A stretch of 64,000 nt of DNA from Kluyveromyces lactis. Its lineage: Eukaryota; Ascomycota; Saccharomycetes; Saccharomycetales; Saccharomycetaceae. Position 1 is the first letter of the stretch; each line of letters starts with the position of its first letter. Location of the stretch: contig NC_006040.1 of the NCBI RefSeq assembly GCF_000002515.2, positions 1,178,001-1,242,000 on the forward strand, written 5' to 3'. A program made the position numbers and the translations under genes. The notes under the pieces are model-generated. The model did no database searches. It worked only from the letters and a program-made list of their open reading frames with translations, and was not told the DNA's origin. Shown piece by piece: positions 10,279 through 20,200 of this stretch.

Positions 10279-10995
10279 ATGAAATTTTTAAAGGTTGCTC
10301 TAATTTTCTCGGCGCTAAGTGGTGTTTATGCCGACTTAGAACATAATCTCAGAATACATAATGATATTCCTGTGGAATACGATAGCGATGCTGCTTCTGC
10401 TGATATCGGCTCAGAGGACGAGCCACACCAACAAGAACCTAAAATTGCTAACTTTTTGATTGAATACGATGTGTTAGAAGAGGATGGCAGAATATCATCC
10501 GGTCTGATCGAGGTAGAAAATGGTAAGTCGCTTTCCTTCTCTTACAATTTTACAAATAGCGAGGATGCAGACGTGAATGTGTATGCATTTGGAGGAAGCA
10601 TCATTGATATGGGAAGTAGCCAAATTATTGCTGATATTCCAAGAACTGATTTCAGCCCAGTTCATGTGGCAATAAACGAGAGTGCTCGTTTACTGCAGAA
10701 ATTACCAATTGATTTACCGGAAGGCATTCTGTACGTCTTACCTCACATCTACGTTGACAAAGACGGCGAACAAATGAAAGTGGGTGCATCTCCTATTTCT
10801 ATTCAGGTTGTTCCTCCTCCATTGTCAATATTCAACCCCCAGTTTTTGTCTATCCAACTGTTCTTGCTAGGGCTTGTTGCCGCGATTTCCTACTATGTCT
10901 TTGGCTTCAGCTTCAAGACTACGAAACAACCCGTCAAAAAACAAAACAGAGCTAGTAATTCAAATGAATGGTTACCGGAAACTCATATCAAATGA
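10279..10995 (+). CDS. IRC22: Irc22, ER membrane protein of TRAP-alpha type
   Basis: A 238-residue type I membrane protein (225 in S. cerevisiae). It has a signal peptide (residues 1-18, ending VYA), an acidic segment, a lumenal beta-sandwich-like domain resembling the translocon-associated protein alpha family, one membrane segment near residues 190-212 and a short basic tail. The molecular role in yeast is poorly defined. It is the first gene on the CDEIII side of the centromere, as YEL001C flanks CEN5. It converges on the next gene with a 61-bp gap. Confidence 0.9.
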   Translation: MKFLKVALIFSALSGVYADLEHNLRIHNDIPVEYDSDAASADIGSEDEPHQQEPKIANFLIEYDVLEEDGRISSGLIEVENGKSLSFSYNFTNSEDADVNVYAFGGSIIDMGSSQIIADIPRTDFSPVHVAINESARLLQKLPIDLPEGILYVLPHIYVDKDGEQMKVGASPISIQVVPPPLSIFNPQFLSIQLFLLGLVAAISYYVFGFSFKTTKQPVKKQNRASNSNEWLPETHIK

Positions 10996-11056
10996 TTGAT
11001 TGTAGTAAAGGACTTTATTTTTATATATCATGGTCGAATGTAAATATCGTAACTGA

Positions 11057-12595
11057 TCAAATGTCAAACCCGAGTTCAATTAATAGACTTTCAAGCAAAT
11101 CTATATCCTTTTTATATTCTAAAAGGCCAGACTTCTTCAAGAAATCTATATCGTCTTCAGTGTCCAATAACTCCAAAATGTCCGCTTGTAAATCATACTT
11201 TTCCAATAAGTAGAATCTGATATCATCTACTAATTCAACAGTATCTGTATCTTGACGACTTTTGATCCTTTTTGAACTTTGAATAATGGCGTCCGATAAA
11301 AGTGAATCATTTATATAGTTTTCGATGTCGTAAGCAATTACTTTTGCAGCATGGTGCTCTAACCGTTCCACAGAGCAGCTCCAGGCTACATCGAGGACGT
11401 CGAAGATTGAATATTTTGTTAAAAATTCCTTACTCTGGGTTATGGTCACCGCTGCCATCGTTTTCAATCTATCCGTTAAAATGAAATCGCTGGTTCGTAA
11501 TACATCAATGGCAATCTCCCAGGGTATATCTGTTGAATCATAATATAAATAGGAAAGAACAACTTCGGCCACAGATAAATTAACCACCGATAACGAAACA
11601 ATTGGAACCTCTGAAGTGGCTTCTTGGAAAGATGAGGAAAACATCAATTTGAAGAAATTGGATCTCACCAAGATAGATTTATGACACATATAAAAATAAT
11701 CTTGTCCCTCACTTGTGGTAACTTTTAAGACCAAGTCACCAAATGGTGGTAGATCTCTCAGGGTTTTTAAATGTCTATCCTTAACCTCTCCACTAGTAAG
11801 TAGTATCCCATTGTTAAATATGTTTTCATTGACATAAGCTTCTAATTGGTCTCGGGCATCAGTGTTGAATTTATACTGGTACTCATTCATCAAGCTTGCC
11901 CTCTCTGATGGGTCAGATACGTGCATGGTTTTATCAAGGTACGATAGGAGATCCGGAAATCCCGACTTCATAGATAGGAGGTGGATATGTTTTAATTGGT
12001 CTTGCTTTAATTCATGTAAGACAGGTACTAAATAAATGAACTTCAATATTGAACGGAACGCCTCTATATCTGATCCGGTAGGCATTCTCTTGGATTTCAA
12101 TGTTGCCCATGGACCACTGAATTTCTGCCTGAAATAACTTGATCGTGCCGCCAGTATAAACTTATGAGCAGGAATTTGCAGATCGTCATCAAAAGTGAAC
12201 TGGAAGTCAAAATTATTAACAATATCATCATTCATTAACGATGAAAGGTGCGAGGCAAACGGTTGCTTGACATCAACTGCCTTAGATATATCGTATTTTA
12301 GTAAAATGTTACGAATGGAATCAGTCAAGGCACCATAAATGCATCTAGCACCTTCGTATCTATCTCTATCGCAAACAGAACCTCTTCGTAGTAACAAATT
12401 TACAACATCTTCATGACCACATAAGCTGGCTAAAAATAATGGCGAATTGTCAAACTCATCTACACCGTTGACATTAACTCCAGTAGAAATTAATCGATCT
12501 GCATTCTCAACATCGCCTATCCTACAAGCAAAACACAACTCCAAGAAATTCTTATTCTGATTTAGCAGTGGATTTTTAGCACTAGTATCAACCAT
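11057..12595 (-). CDS. YIL001W-like ankyrin-repeat/BTB protein
   Basis: A 512-residue orthologue of S. cerevisiae YIL001W (513 aa). Ankyrin repeats lie at about residues 15-90 (for example NVNGVDEFDNSPLFLASLCG), followed by two BTB/POZ-like regions, at about 130-200 (FDDDLQIPAHKFILAARSSYF) and 280-380 (YFYMCHKSILVRSNFFKLMF). BTB proteins of this type often act as Cullin-3 adaptors, but the yeast function is unknown. The ATG at 12595 is taken as start; the frame extends 33 bases further only to a TTG. Confidence 0.92.
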   Translation of the reverse strand: MVDTSAKNPLLNQNKNFLELCFACRIGDVENADRLISTGVNVNGVDEFDNSPLFLASLCGHEDVVNLLLRRGSVCDRDRYEGARCIYGALTDSIRNILLKYDISKAVDVKQPFASHLSSLMNDDIVNNFDFQFTFDDDLQIPAHKFILAARSSYFRQKFSGPWATLKSKRMPTGSDIEAFRSILKFIYLVPVLHELKQDQLKHIHLLSMKSGFPDLLSYLDKTMHVSDPSERASLMNEYQYKFNTDARDQLEAYVNENIFNNGILLTSGEVKDRHLKTLRDLPPFGDLVLKVTTSEGQDYFYMCHKSILVRSNFFKLMFSSSFQEATSEVPIVSLSVVNLSVAEVVLSYLYYDSTDIPWEIAIDVLRTSDFILTDRLKTMAAVTITQSKEFLTKYSIFDVLDVAWSCSVERLEHHAAKVIAYDIENYINDSLLSDAIIQSSKRIKSRQDTDTVELVDDIRFYLLEKYDLQADILELLDTEDDIDFLKKSGLLEYKKDIDLLESLLIELGFDI

Positions 12596-12926
12596 TACCA
12601 ACCCCAAACGGACCCTTTCACCAAGCAACTTTTTATGTTAAAAACTGAATTGATTCCTGAATCAAATGGTCCCTAAATTGCGAGCCCAAATGTCTATCGG
12701 ACTTTCTGAAAGATCGACATTTTCTTAGTAATTATGGAGCTTTTTTCATCTTTTAATTGATGGCAAGTCAATCGATTTTAAAGGATTAAAAATAAACATT
12801 TCAGCCAAGATAAAAACATAAAAAGGTATAAGAATGTCTACCGAAATATTAAGGATAATTGGAAGTAAAGAGTACTGCATAGAACCCAGGAACTTATCAG
12901 TAGATGGCTAATAAAAGAAGATAGAT
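12596..12926. other. divergent promoter region, YIL001W-like / INP51
   Basis: A 331-bp region between two divergent genes, AT-rich, with no recognisable motif or gene. Confidence 0.6.
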
Positions 12927-15752
12927 ATGAAAGTATATCTACGGAAAAGTCCTAGAGCTATTGCTCTAGTTTCGAATGGATATGTGCTTATTTTTGAGAA
13001 AAGACAAAATAGTACGTCATCATTCCTGAAGGGCGGTTCACCTAAGGTCACAGTGCAATCAGTGTTAGAAAGCGCTTTTGATACGGAGCCATACACACAA
13101 TTGAACCACACAACATTTACTGCATTGTTCGGATTGATCACTGTTAAGGGTCAAGTGTTTATTGGGATTATCACAAGTAACAAAAAGGTCGGATCTCCCA
13201 GATGGAAACTAAATGAGCAGGATAAGGTAATAGAGGAGGAAACCATCTATCAAATATTGAACATTAATTTCTATTGCATAGACAGTGATAAATACGACTC
13301 AATGTTTCAAGATCTCTCTGATATAGGCTATGAAAGACAGTTGACTGAACATCCATGTGGGCATCTAAAAATGCTTATCAGTGATGGGTCATTTTATTAT
13401 TCCAATGATTTTGATATCACTAACAGTTTACAAGAGAGAGGATTGGTGCATAGAATTGAGTATACCATAGATAACCAGGATCAGCGTTATGTCTGGAATT
13501 ATAACCAAATTTCCGAAATCGTACAGCTGCGATCTAGAATCGCAGTTCAAGAGCGACCGTATTTTGATTCAGGATCCTTTCTGGTATTCCTAGTAAGAGG
13601 ATTTTGTCAAACGATAACTGATGGTATATCATCATCCTGCACTCTAATATCGAGAATATCAACGGAAGGTATGAATAATCTATCAGAATTCAAGGGAATT
13701 GATCAGAGCGGAAAGGTTTCTAATTTTGTCGAAACGGAAATCATAGTTCAAACGAGACGAAACGTCTTTTCTTATACAATGACTGGTGGTGATATACCAT
13801 TGAATTGGGAACTAGTAGAAGGTCAATTCCTCCATGGTAAAAAACCGAAGTTGTTATCAAAGGCAAGCACTGTACAACCTTCTTTTGACCTCCATTTTGA
13901 CGAATTAATGTCGAAGTACGGTGTTGTCAGCATAGTCAATGTTTCGAAACCAAAGAACGATGCTTACGAAGCAATGATAAACACTTACCAAAAATGCGCT
14001 TCATCAAAGGGTATTGATTTAACTTTGATAGAAGACTCTACCAGTGCGTTGAACAGAATTCCGCACAGGATAATATATCTTTTACAACAAAAGATATACG
14101 AGTTCGGATCGTTTGCATACGATATGGATAAGAAAATTTACGTCGGTAAACAGACTGGTGTCTTCAGGATTAGTGCCGTGAATCTTTTCAAGAAGCTAAA
14201 TATTGTGGAGAAAGTTATCAGCGCCGACGTATTGGAATTGACCATCAATGAATTGGAAGAGAAAGACATTTCTTCAGACTTTTGGAAATCGCATGACTCT
14301 TTATGGAAAAGCAACGATTTCTGGTTAGAGAGGCTTAATAGCAAGCACTCCAAGAATCCTTCTAAATATAAGAAGATTTACCGCGGTCTTTTTGATCCAA
14401 GTGCAATCGTTGCGTTATATGATCCATTGCATATATATGTGACCAGATTTCTAAGACAAAGAAGACACGAATATACGTTCGAAAAGGAAATATCCATCTT
14501 TGCGGGAACATTTAATGTGAATGGGAAACTTTCGAAAGAGAAACTCGAGGGATGGTTAAAACCTGAAAACGAGTCCCCTGATCTATATGTCATTGGTTTG
14601 GAAGAGATAGTCGAGTTATCACCTGGCCACATGCTCGCCACAGACCCTTACATCAAGACTTTCTGGGAAAAGAAACTTCTGAGTGAGATCAACTCCTATA
14701 ATGACAAGAAGTATCATGCTGTGTTTAACAGTCAGCTAGGTGGGCTCGCTTTATTGGTATTTACAGATGAGGAGAACAAATCGCGGATCAAGCATATAGA
14801 GGGTGATATGAAGAAAACTGGTTTTGGCGGTATCTCTTCGAATAAAGGAGCTATTGCAGTGCACTTGTGGTTGTCTAACACTAAGTTTTGCTTCGTTGTA
14901 TCGCATCTTTCTGCGGGATTAGAGAATGTTGAACAAAGACACAATGACTATAAGTCAATTGCTAAACACATAAGATTTTCCAAGGGTACAAGAATCAAAG
15001 ATCATGACGGTGTTATTTGGATGGGTGATTTCAACTTTCGTATTCTTCTTTCCAACGATGATGTACGCCAGGCAATCATAGATAAGAATTACCACAGGCT
15101 ATTTGAAAAGGATCAGTTAAACCAGCAAATGATATCTGGGGAGTCTTTTCCATTTTTCGATGAGATGGAAATTACGTTTCCACCGACGTATAAGTTCAAT
15201 CCTGGTACCGATGTGTACGATACTAGTGAAAAAATGAGAATACCTGCATGGACTGATAGAATCTTAAGTAGGGGTGAGATACTTAGACAGGAACTTTATG
15301 GCAGTGCAGAGGATATCGTATTTTCTGACCATAGACCTGTTTACGGTTTATTTACGGCCAAGTTAACAGTCATCGATGAACCAAAGAAGGCTAAGTTAGT
15401 GGCAAGCATCAAAGACAGTATAAATGAAACCTTAAAAGACCTAACAGAAGAAGAAAAACTTGCATATTTGGAAGAGAATGACATTTTGGCATCAAAAGAA
15501 GAATACAGTTCATCCAATCCAGCAACTGCAAACGAACCAAAGAAAAACAAAAAGCTACCACCACCCAGTTCTGACCAGCACAAATGGTGGGTTGGAAACG
15601 GAAAACAGGCAAAAGTTTCATTGCAAGTTAATCCAAAGAAGTATATACTAAACCCGGAAAGGAGCAGCAATCCCTTTCAACAGTCAGAACTGCCGGTTTT
15701 CATGGAAAGAGGCCAACTTTCGGAAAGTGATCTCCAAAATAAGATGGAATGA
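12927..15752 (+). CDS. INP51: synaptojanin-like inositol polyphosphate 5-phosphatase
   Basis: A 941-residue synaptojanin-type enzyme (946 in S. cerevisiae) that removes the 5-phosphate of PI(4,5)P2 at the plasma membrane, affecting endocytosis and the actin cytoskeleton. A SAC domain occupies about residues 1-500. I do not see the catalytic C-x5-R-T/S motif, as is known for Inp51, so the SAC half is probably inactive. The 5-phosphatase domain follows (IFAGTFNVNGK, DLYVIGLEEIVELSPGHML, SHLSAGLENVEQRHNDY, WMGDFNFRI, IPAWTDRIL, FSDHRPVYG), then a proline-containing tail. A 7-bp hairpin (CTAGAGC) lies at 12952-12969. Confidence 0.97.
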   Translation: MKVYLRKSPRAIALVSNGYVLIFEKRQNSTSSFLKGGSPKVTVQSVLESAFDTEPYTQLNHTTFTALFGLITVKGQVFIGIITSNKKVGSPRWKLNEQDKVIEEETIYQILNINFYCIDSDKYDSMFQDLSDIGYERQLTEHPCGHLKMLISDGSFYYSNDFDITNSLQERGLVHRIEYTIDNQDQRYVWNYNQISEIVQLRSRIAVQERPYFDSGSFLVFLVRGFCQTITDGISSSCTLISRISTEGMNNLSEFKGIDQSGKVSNFVETEIIVQTRRNVFSYTMTGGDIPLNWELVEGQFLHGKKPKLLSKASTVQPSFDLHFDELMSKYGVVSIVNVSKPKNDAYEAMINTYQKCASSKGIDLTLIEDSTSALNRIPHRIIYLLQQKIYEFGSFAYDMDKKIYVGKQTGVFRISAVNLFKKLNIVEKVISADVLELTINELEEKDISSDFWKSHDSLWKSNDFWLERLNSKHSKNPSKYKKIYRGLFDPSAIVALYDPLHIYVTRFLRQRRHEYTFEKEISIFAGTFNVNGKLSKEKLEGWLKPENESPDLYVIGLEEIVELSPGHMLATDPYIKTFWEKKLLSEINSYNDKKYHAVFNSQLGGLALLVFTDEENKSRIKHIEGDMKKTGFGGISSNKGAIAVHLWLSNTKFCFVVSHLSAGLENVEQRHNDYKSIAKHIRFSKGTRIKDHDGVIWMGDFNFRILLSNDDVRQAIIDKNYHRLFEKDQLNQQMISGESFPFFDEMEITFPPTYKFNPGTDVYDTSEKMRIPAWTDRILSRGEILRQELYGSAEDIVFSDHRPVYGLFTAKLTVIDEPKKAKLVASIKDSINETLKDLTEEEKLAYLEENDILASKEEYSSSNPATANEPKKNKKLPPPSSDQHKWWVGNGKQAKVSLQVNPKKYILNPERSSNPFQQSELPVFMERGQLSESDLQNKME

Positions 15753-15812
15753 ATTTACCAGCAATCTCATATGTATAATCACATCATATAATACTAACGA
15801 TAGATATATTTT

Positions 15813-16040
15813 CTATTTATCGTCATTATCAAGATTTCTATCATCAGTAACCCCAATTAAATCCTTATTGTCAGACTCAAGCGCTGACAAATCCTTTAAT
15901 AATAGTTCAATCTTATCTTCCATCTGGTTTAATATCCTTTCCATCTGATCAGCAGTCTTTTCGCCCTGATCAATCTTCTTCAATGTGTCAGCCAAAGTTG
16001 CTGGGGTTAAGTCTGTTAATGGTGGTTCTTCCGATGTCAT
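15813..16040 (-). CDS. YIL002W-A-like small protein
   Basis: A 75-residue protein converging on INP51 with a 60-bp gap. This is the position and orientation of S. cerevisiae YIL002W-A (69 aa) next to YIL002C. It looks like a short coiled coil (QMERILNQMEDKIELLLKDL), with an acidic C-terminus. The frame runs on upstream but the internal ATG at 16040 gives the expected size and start. I cannot assign a function. Confidence 0.78.
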   Translation of the reverse strand: MTSEEPPLTDLTPATLADTLKKIDQGEKTADQMERILNQMEDKIELLLKDLSALESDNKDLIGVTDDRNLDNDDK

Positions 16041-16406
16041 GATTTGTGATTTTTGATAGTATGAAGAATAATAAGAGCGTAGTGCAACTCTAAACCGAAA
16101 ATCAGAAGCAGAAGCAATAAAAATGTTTAAGATGCAGGTAAAAGTCAACCTAAGACTCCAATATGAACCTGGAATCCTACACTAAGATGAAAATTAGCTA
16201 AGTAGCCCTTTGCATTATGGTGATATATGTGTATTTCTTGAAAAGCATAATTCATCCTGAGTATTGAAATTCAGAGAAAAAAATAAAATTGGTTTTTAAT
16301 TAGAAAAGGACCACTTACCTATTTTATGGCGCGAAACTTGGCCAAAGCATTCAGACATATAGATCACAGTTAGGCGACTCAATTGCAAAATACAGGTTAT
16401 TTAGGT
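16041..16406. other. divergent promoter region, YIL002W-A-like / WBP1
   Basis: A 366-bp stretch between divergent genes with no motif I can assign. Confidence 0.55.
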
Positions 16407-17705
16407 ATGCTACGGGTTATGAAAGCTTTTGTAGCGATTTTTTTTCTGGCACTGGGAGCAGTGAATGCGCTTTCTGTTCATGGCTTGAAGACACTTGTTA
16501 TTTATGATAATAGAGTCACTGATTTGGATAATTACAGCAAATTCCTAGATTCATTGAAGCAACGTTCATATGATATTCAATTAGCTTCTGTGAATGAAGA
16601 TGCTGAAGTTCTTTCCTTATACAATAATGATGAAAGGTTGTATGATAATTTGATTATATTCCCATTGAAAACCAGACAAATCTCAAAGCAGATTTCCACC
16701 TCGAAGTTAGTTCAATTTCACACCGAAGGTGGTGATATTATGGCTATCACGTCCCCTGAGGGTCTTGTCGATCCAGTCAGACTATTTTTGAACGAATTGG
16801 GTATCTATCCAAGCCCTAAGAATTTCCTGCTCAAGAATTTCAATGAAAACGGCCCATCTGGTTCCCACGAAATTTCCACCTCAAATATCTTAAACAGATA
16901 CGTCTATGATGGCTCTAGAGAATTTGAACTAAACTATGAAGGTTCAGCAGCTTTGTTAGATAACGGTGAGTACATTGTGGAGATTTTGAGGGCTCCAAGA
17001 GAATCCGTTTGCAAAGATATCAACAACAAGGAAGAGGACTGGTCAGTTGGTTCTCAAGGTCATTTGATTGCGGGCTTTCAAACGTTGAACAGCGCCCGTA
17101 CTACTTGGATTGGAAGCTCGCAGTTCTTTGACGATGAGAACTTTTCAACCAATGGACCCTTCATCGAGGAATTGACTAAATGGACTTTCAGGGAAAAGTC
17201 GGTGATCAAAAGTACCGGTGCAGTCCATAACCATGCAAGCGGTGTTTCATTTGAAGAAGTTCCTTACAAGATCAAAGACGAAATTGTGTATGAGATTGGT
17301 TTGAGCGTTTGGGATGGTGCTAAATGGTCTCCGTTCACAACTAATGATGTGCAATTTGAGCTAAGGTTGGTGGATCCTTACTATCGTTTAACATTGAATG
17401 CCAGTAGAAGAACAGAAGACACACAATACTATAGTACCGGTAATTTCAAGTTGCCAGACCATCACGGTATGTTTACTTTCTTGACTGATTATAAAAGAAG
17501 TGGGCTAAGCTTTATCACTGAATCAGACACCAAAGCTATCCGTCATCTAGCAAACGATGAATACGCAAGAAGTTACGAAATCACAAATTCATGGGTGTAT
17601 CTAACAGCAATCGGATCTGTAATAATTTCTTTCATTCTGTTTGTGGCTTTCTTTATCGCTTCATCCAGCAGTCTACCGGTTGATTCTGTCAAGAAACAAC
17701 AATGA
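16407..17705 (+). CDS. WBP1: oligosaccharyltransferase subunit Wbp1 (OST48)
   Basis: Essential beta subunit of the ER oligosaccharyltransferase, which transfers Glc3Man9GlcNAc2 to asparagine. From the ATG at 16407 it has 432 residues (430 in S. cerevisiae). It has a signal peptide (to about residue 22, VNAL), a long lumenal domain with the conserved blocks LFLNELGIYPSPK, SQGHLIAGFQTLN, WTFREKSVIKS and DPYYRLTLN, and one membrane segment near the C-terminus. An ATG 12 bases downstream (16419) is an alternative start; both leave a signal peptide. It converges on GIM4, as YEL002C and YEL003W do. Confidence 0.97.
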   Translation: MLRVMKAFVAIFFLALGAVNALSVHGLKTLVIYDNRVTDLDNYSKFLDSLKQRSYDIQLASVNEDAEVLSLYNNDERLYDNLIIFPLKTRQISKQISTSKLVQFHTEGGDIMAITSPEGLVDPVRLFLNELGIYPSPKNFLLKNFNENGPSGSHEISTSNILNRYVYDGSREFELNYEGSAALLDNGEYIVEILRAPRESVCKDINNKEEDWSVGSQGHLIAGFQTLNSARTTWIGSSQFFDDENFSTNGPFIEELTKWTFREKSVIKSTGAVHNHASGVSFEEVPYKIKDEIVYEIGLSVWDGAKWSPFTTNDVQFELRLVDPYYRLTLNASRRTEDTQYYSTGNFKLPDHHGMFTFLTDYKRSGLSFITESDTKAIRHLANDEYARSYEITNSWVYLTAIGSVIISFILFVAFFIASSSSLPVDSVKKQQ

Positions 17706-17919
17706 TTAGGTATAAAGGAAACTGAAACCCAAAAAAACTGGAATCTCTGTTAGGAAAGTAGTTTACATTTGTTATACATACACTATAGAAAAAGTATTGT
17801 ATAGAAATAAATTAACAGCAAATGTTATGCATATTCATGGAGTTTATCACCCCGTTTATTATGTTCGATGGATTTTTTTGGCTAACCAGTTTAGATCCGC
17901 AACCATTGTGTCATGCGTC

Positions 17920-18350
17920 TCATTGTCTCACAACTTGGATTTTATTATCCTTCTTCCATTTTTCGAACTCTTCTGCTGTCTTTATCAATTGTCCCTTCAA
18001 CGTGGAAACTGTTTGTTCTAATTTGTCTCTATTGTTCTGTAGAACAGGTATCGTTGTTTTCACATCGGTATCGACTAATGCGCTGCCTACCATTCTGTAG
18101 CACTTCCTTTCTGGATCTGTTTCGTTTAATGTCTTAAGAACTATATCATGTTCATCCTTATCACGACCTAGCTCGATAATCTTAGATTGTAATTCTTCTA
18201 GTGTGCCTTTAAACTCATTGTATTTCAACTGAAGAACTTGGGCAATGGGATTTATATCCTGGTAGTTAGTATGAGTGAATTGTATGACCTACAAAGCAAA
18301 TCAACAATATGGAAACTCCATAGGCACATACCATTAGATGCCTGCTCCAT
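17920..18350 (-). CDS. GIM4: prefoldin subunit 2, two exons
   Basis: Beta-type prefoldin subunit that delivers unfolded actin and tubulin to the TRiC chaperonin. It is read as join(17920..18236, 18332..18350) on the minus strand, giving 111 residues, the S. cerevisiae length. Exon 1 encodes MEQASN plus one base. The intron (18237-18331, 95 nt) starts GTATGT, has the branch site TACTAAC and ends AAG. The join gives MEQASNVLQLKYNEFK, matching the S. cerevisiae start MEQRNNVFQAKYNEYK. An AG only a few bases after the branch site would put exon 2 out of frame. The C-terminus EKWKKDNKIQVV is conserved. S. cerevisiae GIM4 also has one intron. Confidence 0.93.
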
Positions 18351-18672
18351 TGCTAGTGCGTATATGGTTATCTCTTGGTGGAAGTTGAGCCTGTACTTCT
18401 TCTATTTCAAGTTGACTTTTGGTATTCTTAAAGATTAAGAAGCTTCCTTCTAAAGCTTTTTTTTTTAGTTTACCGGTGGATGTCTTTAATTTCATAAAAG
18501 TCCTCCAATGTGTTAACATAGTGAGTAGAAGTGTAGAAGTGTAGAAGTATAAGGTCTGCAAACTAGTCCATCGTTACGCGACGCGCTGCAGAGGAATCAG
18601 TAAATACAAATTTATAGCCATTTAATGAAATGTATATATCTTATGTTTTTTCTAACAGAGATATTGTGAATT
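18351..18672. other. GIM4 upstream / YEA4 downstream region
   Basis: A 322-bp stretch. It holds a few tandem copies of a GTAGAAGT-like unit around 18522-18551. I see no other gene; the minus-strand frame overlapping GIM4 exon 1 is not coding by content. Confidence 0.55.
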
Positions 18673-19686
18673 CTATTCAACCTTCTTCTGCACACATTTT
18701 GAAGTACCATTGGCAACGGAGTTCCAAGAATAAATTATAGCCCCTGAAAACACTATAATAGTCCCAGAAATAGCTGTTTTTGTCATGTGGTTGCCGAAGA
18801 TGTATACGCTTAAAAGAAGACTCGCAAATTTCCTGATAAGCATGATGACAGATAATGTAAGAGCGTCAGTTAAACTTGCTAACAAATTGACACTCTGAAT
18901 ACAGATGAATTGGGTCAAGTTATTGGCAATCAACATGAATAATTTTCTTGGAAGATTTATGTTCGTATACGGTAACAGGACTGTTTCTTTTGACTCCATC
19001 AATAGTGGAAGATCCTTCTTCAAATTCAAACGAGTGAAAATTGGAAACAATGGTGTTGAGAGTAGATGACAATAAAACGATGACTCTTCCCAAAACCTTC
19101 CATACTTACGAAAGGTATACTCATTAAGAACAGCGAGTAATGACATCGCCATCGTTGATAATGAAAGTAATAATATACCGAGAAATAGCCTGTTTGACCC
19201 GTTAGAATATTGAAAGCTTTCCAAAAAGTTATGCCACGACGTAATTTCAGTAGACCTGAAAACAGAGGTAATTATGGCCCCAAAAGTCATCATGAGTGCT
19301 GCTATAATTTGAGCAAAAGGATATCTCTTTTTGAGAATTATTGAACTGAAAATCATGGTGTTTACGGTGCTCAAACATTTGATGACAATGTGTAATGGAA
19401 TTGAAATGTTGTACATGAAAACGTTATTATTAAGAACAGATCCAATGAAAAAGAGCAACGCTGACGTTGAATGGATAAAGAACGGTATCTTGCAGGGTTT
19501 TATTGAGACTTTCCTCCCTTTTAAGCTGACAAACTTCGGCAGTTCAATTAGGATAACGAATATAAACTGTGTAAAAGTGACCACATTTCCCAACCGATCT
19601 TTATTATCTAGTAAAAGTTCTTCTAAACTCAATACATTGGAACAGCACCCACCAAACAACGATAAAATAGCCAATATTTCTATCAT
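18673..19686 (-). CDS. YEA4: UDP-N-acetylglucosamine transporter, ER
   Basis: A nucleotide-sugar transporter of 337 residues (342 in S. cerevisiae), the UAA/SLC35B type, with about eight to ten hydrophobic segments. In S. cerevisiae it moves UDP-GlcNAc into the ER and affects chitin synthesis. The N-terminus ILAILSLFGGCCSNVLSLEE and the central NTMIFSSIILKKRYPFAQI region are characteristic. It follows the YEL003W orthologue GIM4, keeping S. cerevisiae order. The K. lactis family member Mnn2-2 is a Golgi UDP-GlcNAc transporter, so a Golgi location is also possible. Confidence 0.92.
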   Translation of the reverse strand: MIEILAILSLFGGCCSNVLSLEELLLDNKDRLGNVVTFTQFIFVILIELPKFVSLKGRKVSIKPCKIPFFIHSTSALLFFIGSVLNNNVFMYNISIPLHIVIKCLSTVNTMIFSSIILKKRYPFAQIIAALMMTFGAIITSVFRSTEITSWHNFLESFQYSNGSNRLFLGILLLSLSTMAMSLLAVLNEYTFRKYGRFWEESSFYCHLLSTPLFPIFTRLNLKKDLPLLMESKETVLLPYTNINLPRKLFMLIANNLTQFICIQSVNLLASLTDALTLSVIMLIRKFASLLLSVYIFGNHMTKTAISGTIIVFSGAIIYSWNSVANGTSKCVQKKVE

Positions 19687-20200
19687 TACTAAAGAAATGA
19701 AATTATGAGATCAATTGGTCAACGTAAGGGTATTCAACACATGGAATGGTTTCTATATATATAGTAACTCTCTCAATCGACAATAGGAAAAAAAGGACTA
19801 GCAATCAATTGACCTTTAAATGAATCCAATAGAGTTAATCTCATCAATCCAATTGAATTCAGTAACCATGAATACCCCTAGACTACACATCCGGAACGAT
19901 TTCAAATCAACTTAAACAATCTTTCTTTCATGATGACATGTATTGTAAAGAGGTTGCCTGAATTTTATATGAAAAAACGTTTAAGAACCATAAATGCGAA
20001 CCTTAAAATAGACACGCATTAAACCAACGTATTAAGGGCACGTTTGTCAGAGAAAGAACAGCGAGAAAGGCTCAGTTGAACTAAACTATTAGTGTACTCA
20101 GGAACCATTATTTATTGGCTAAAATTTTTATACTTGTACTGACCCAGTGCCATCAATAACTTTAAGGTTCTTTGAAGGTTGAGATTCCAACTGCTATAAG
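19687..20200. other. divergent promoter region, YEA4 / VAB2
   Basis: A 514-bp region between divergent genes. A short AT run (TATATATATAG) lies near 19753. I see nothing else. Confidence 0.55.
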
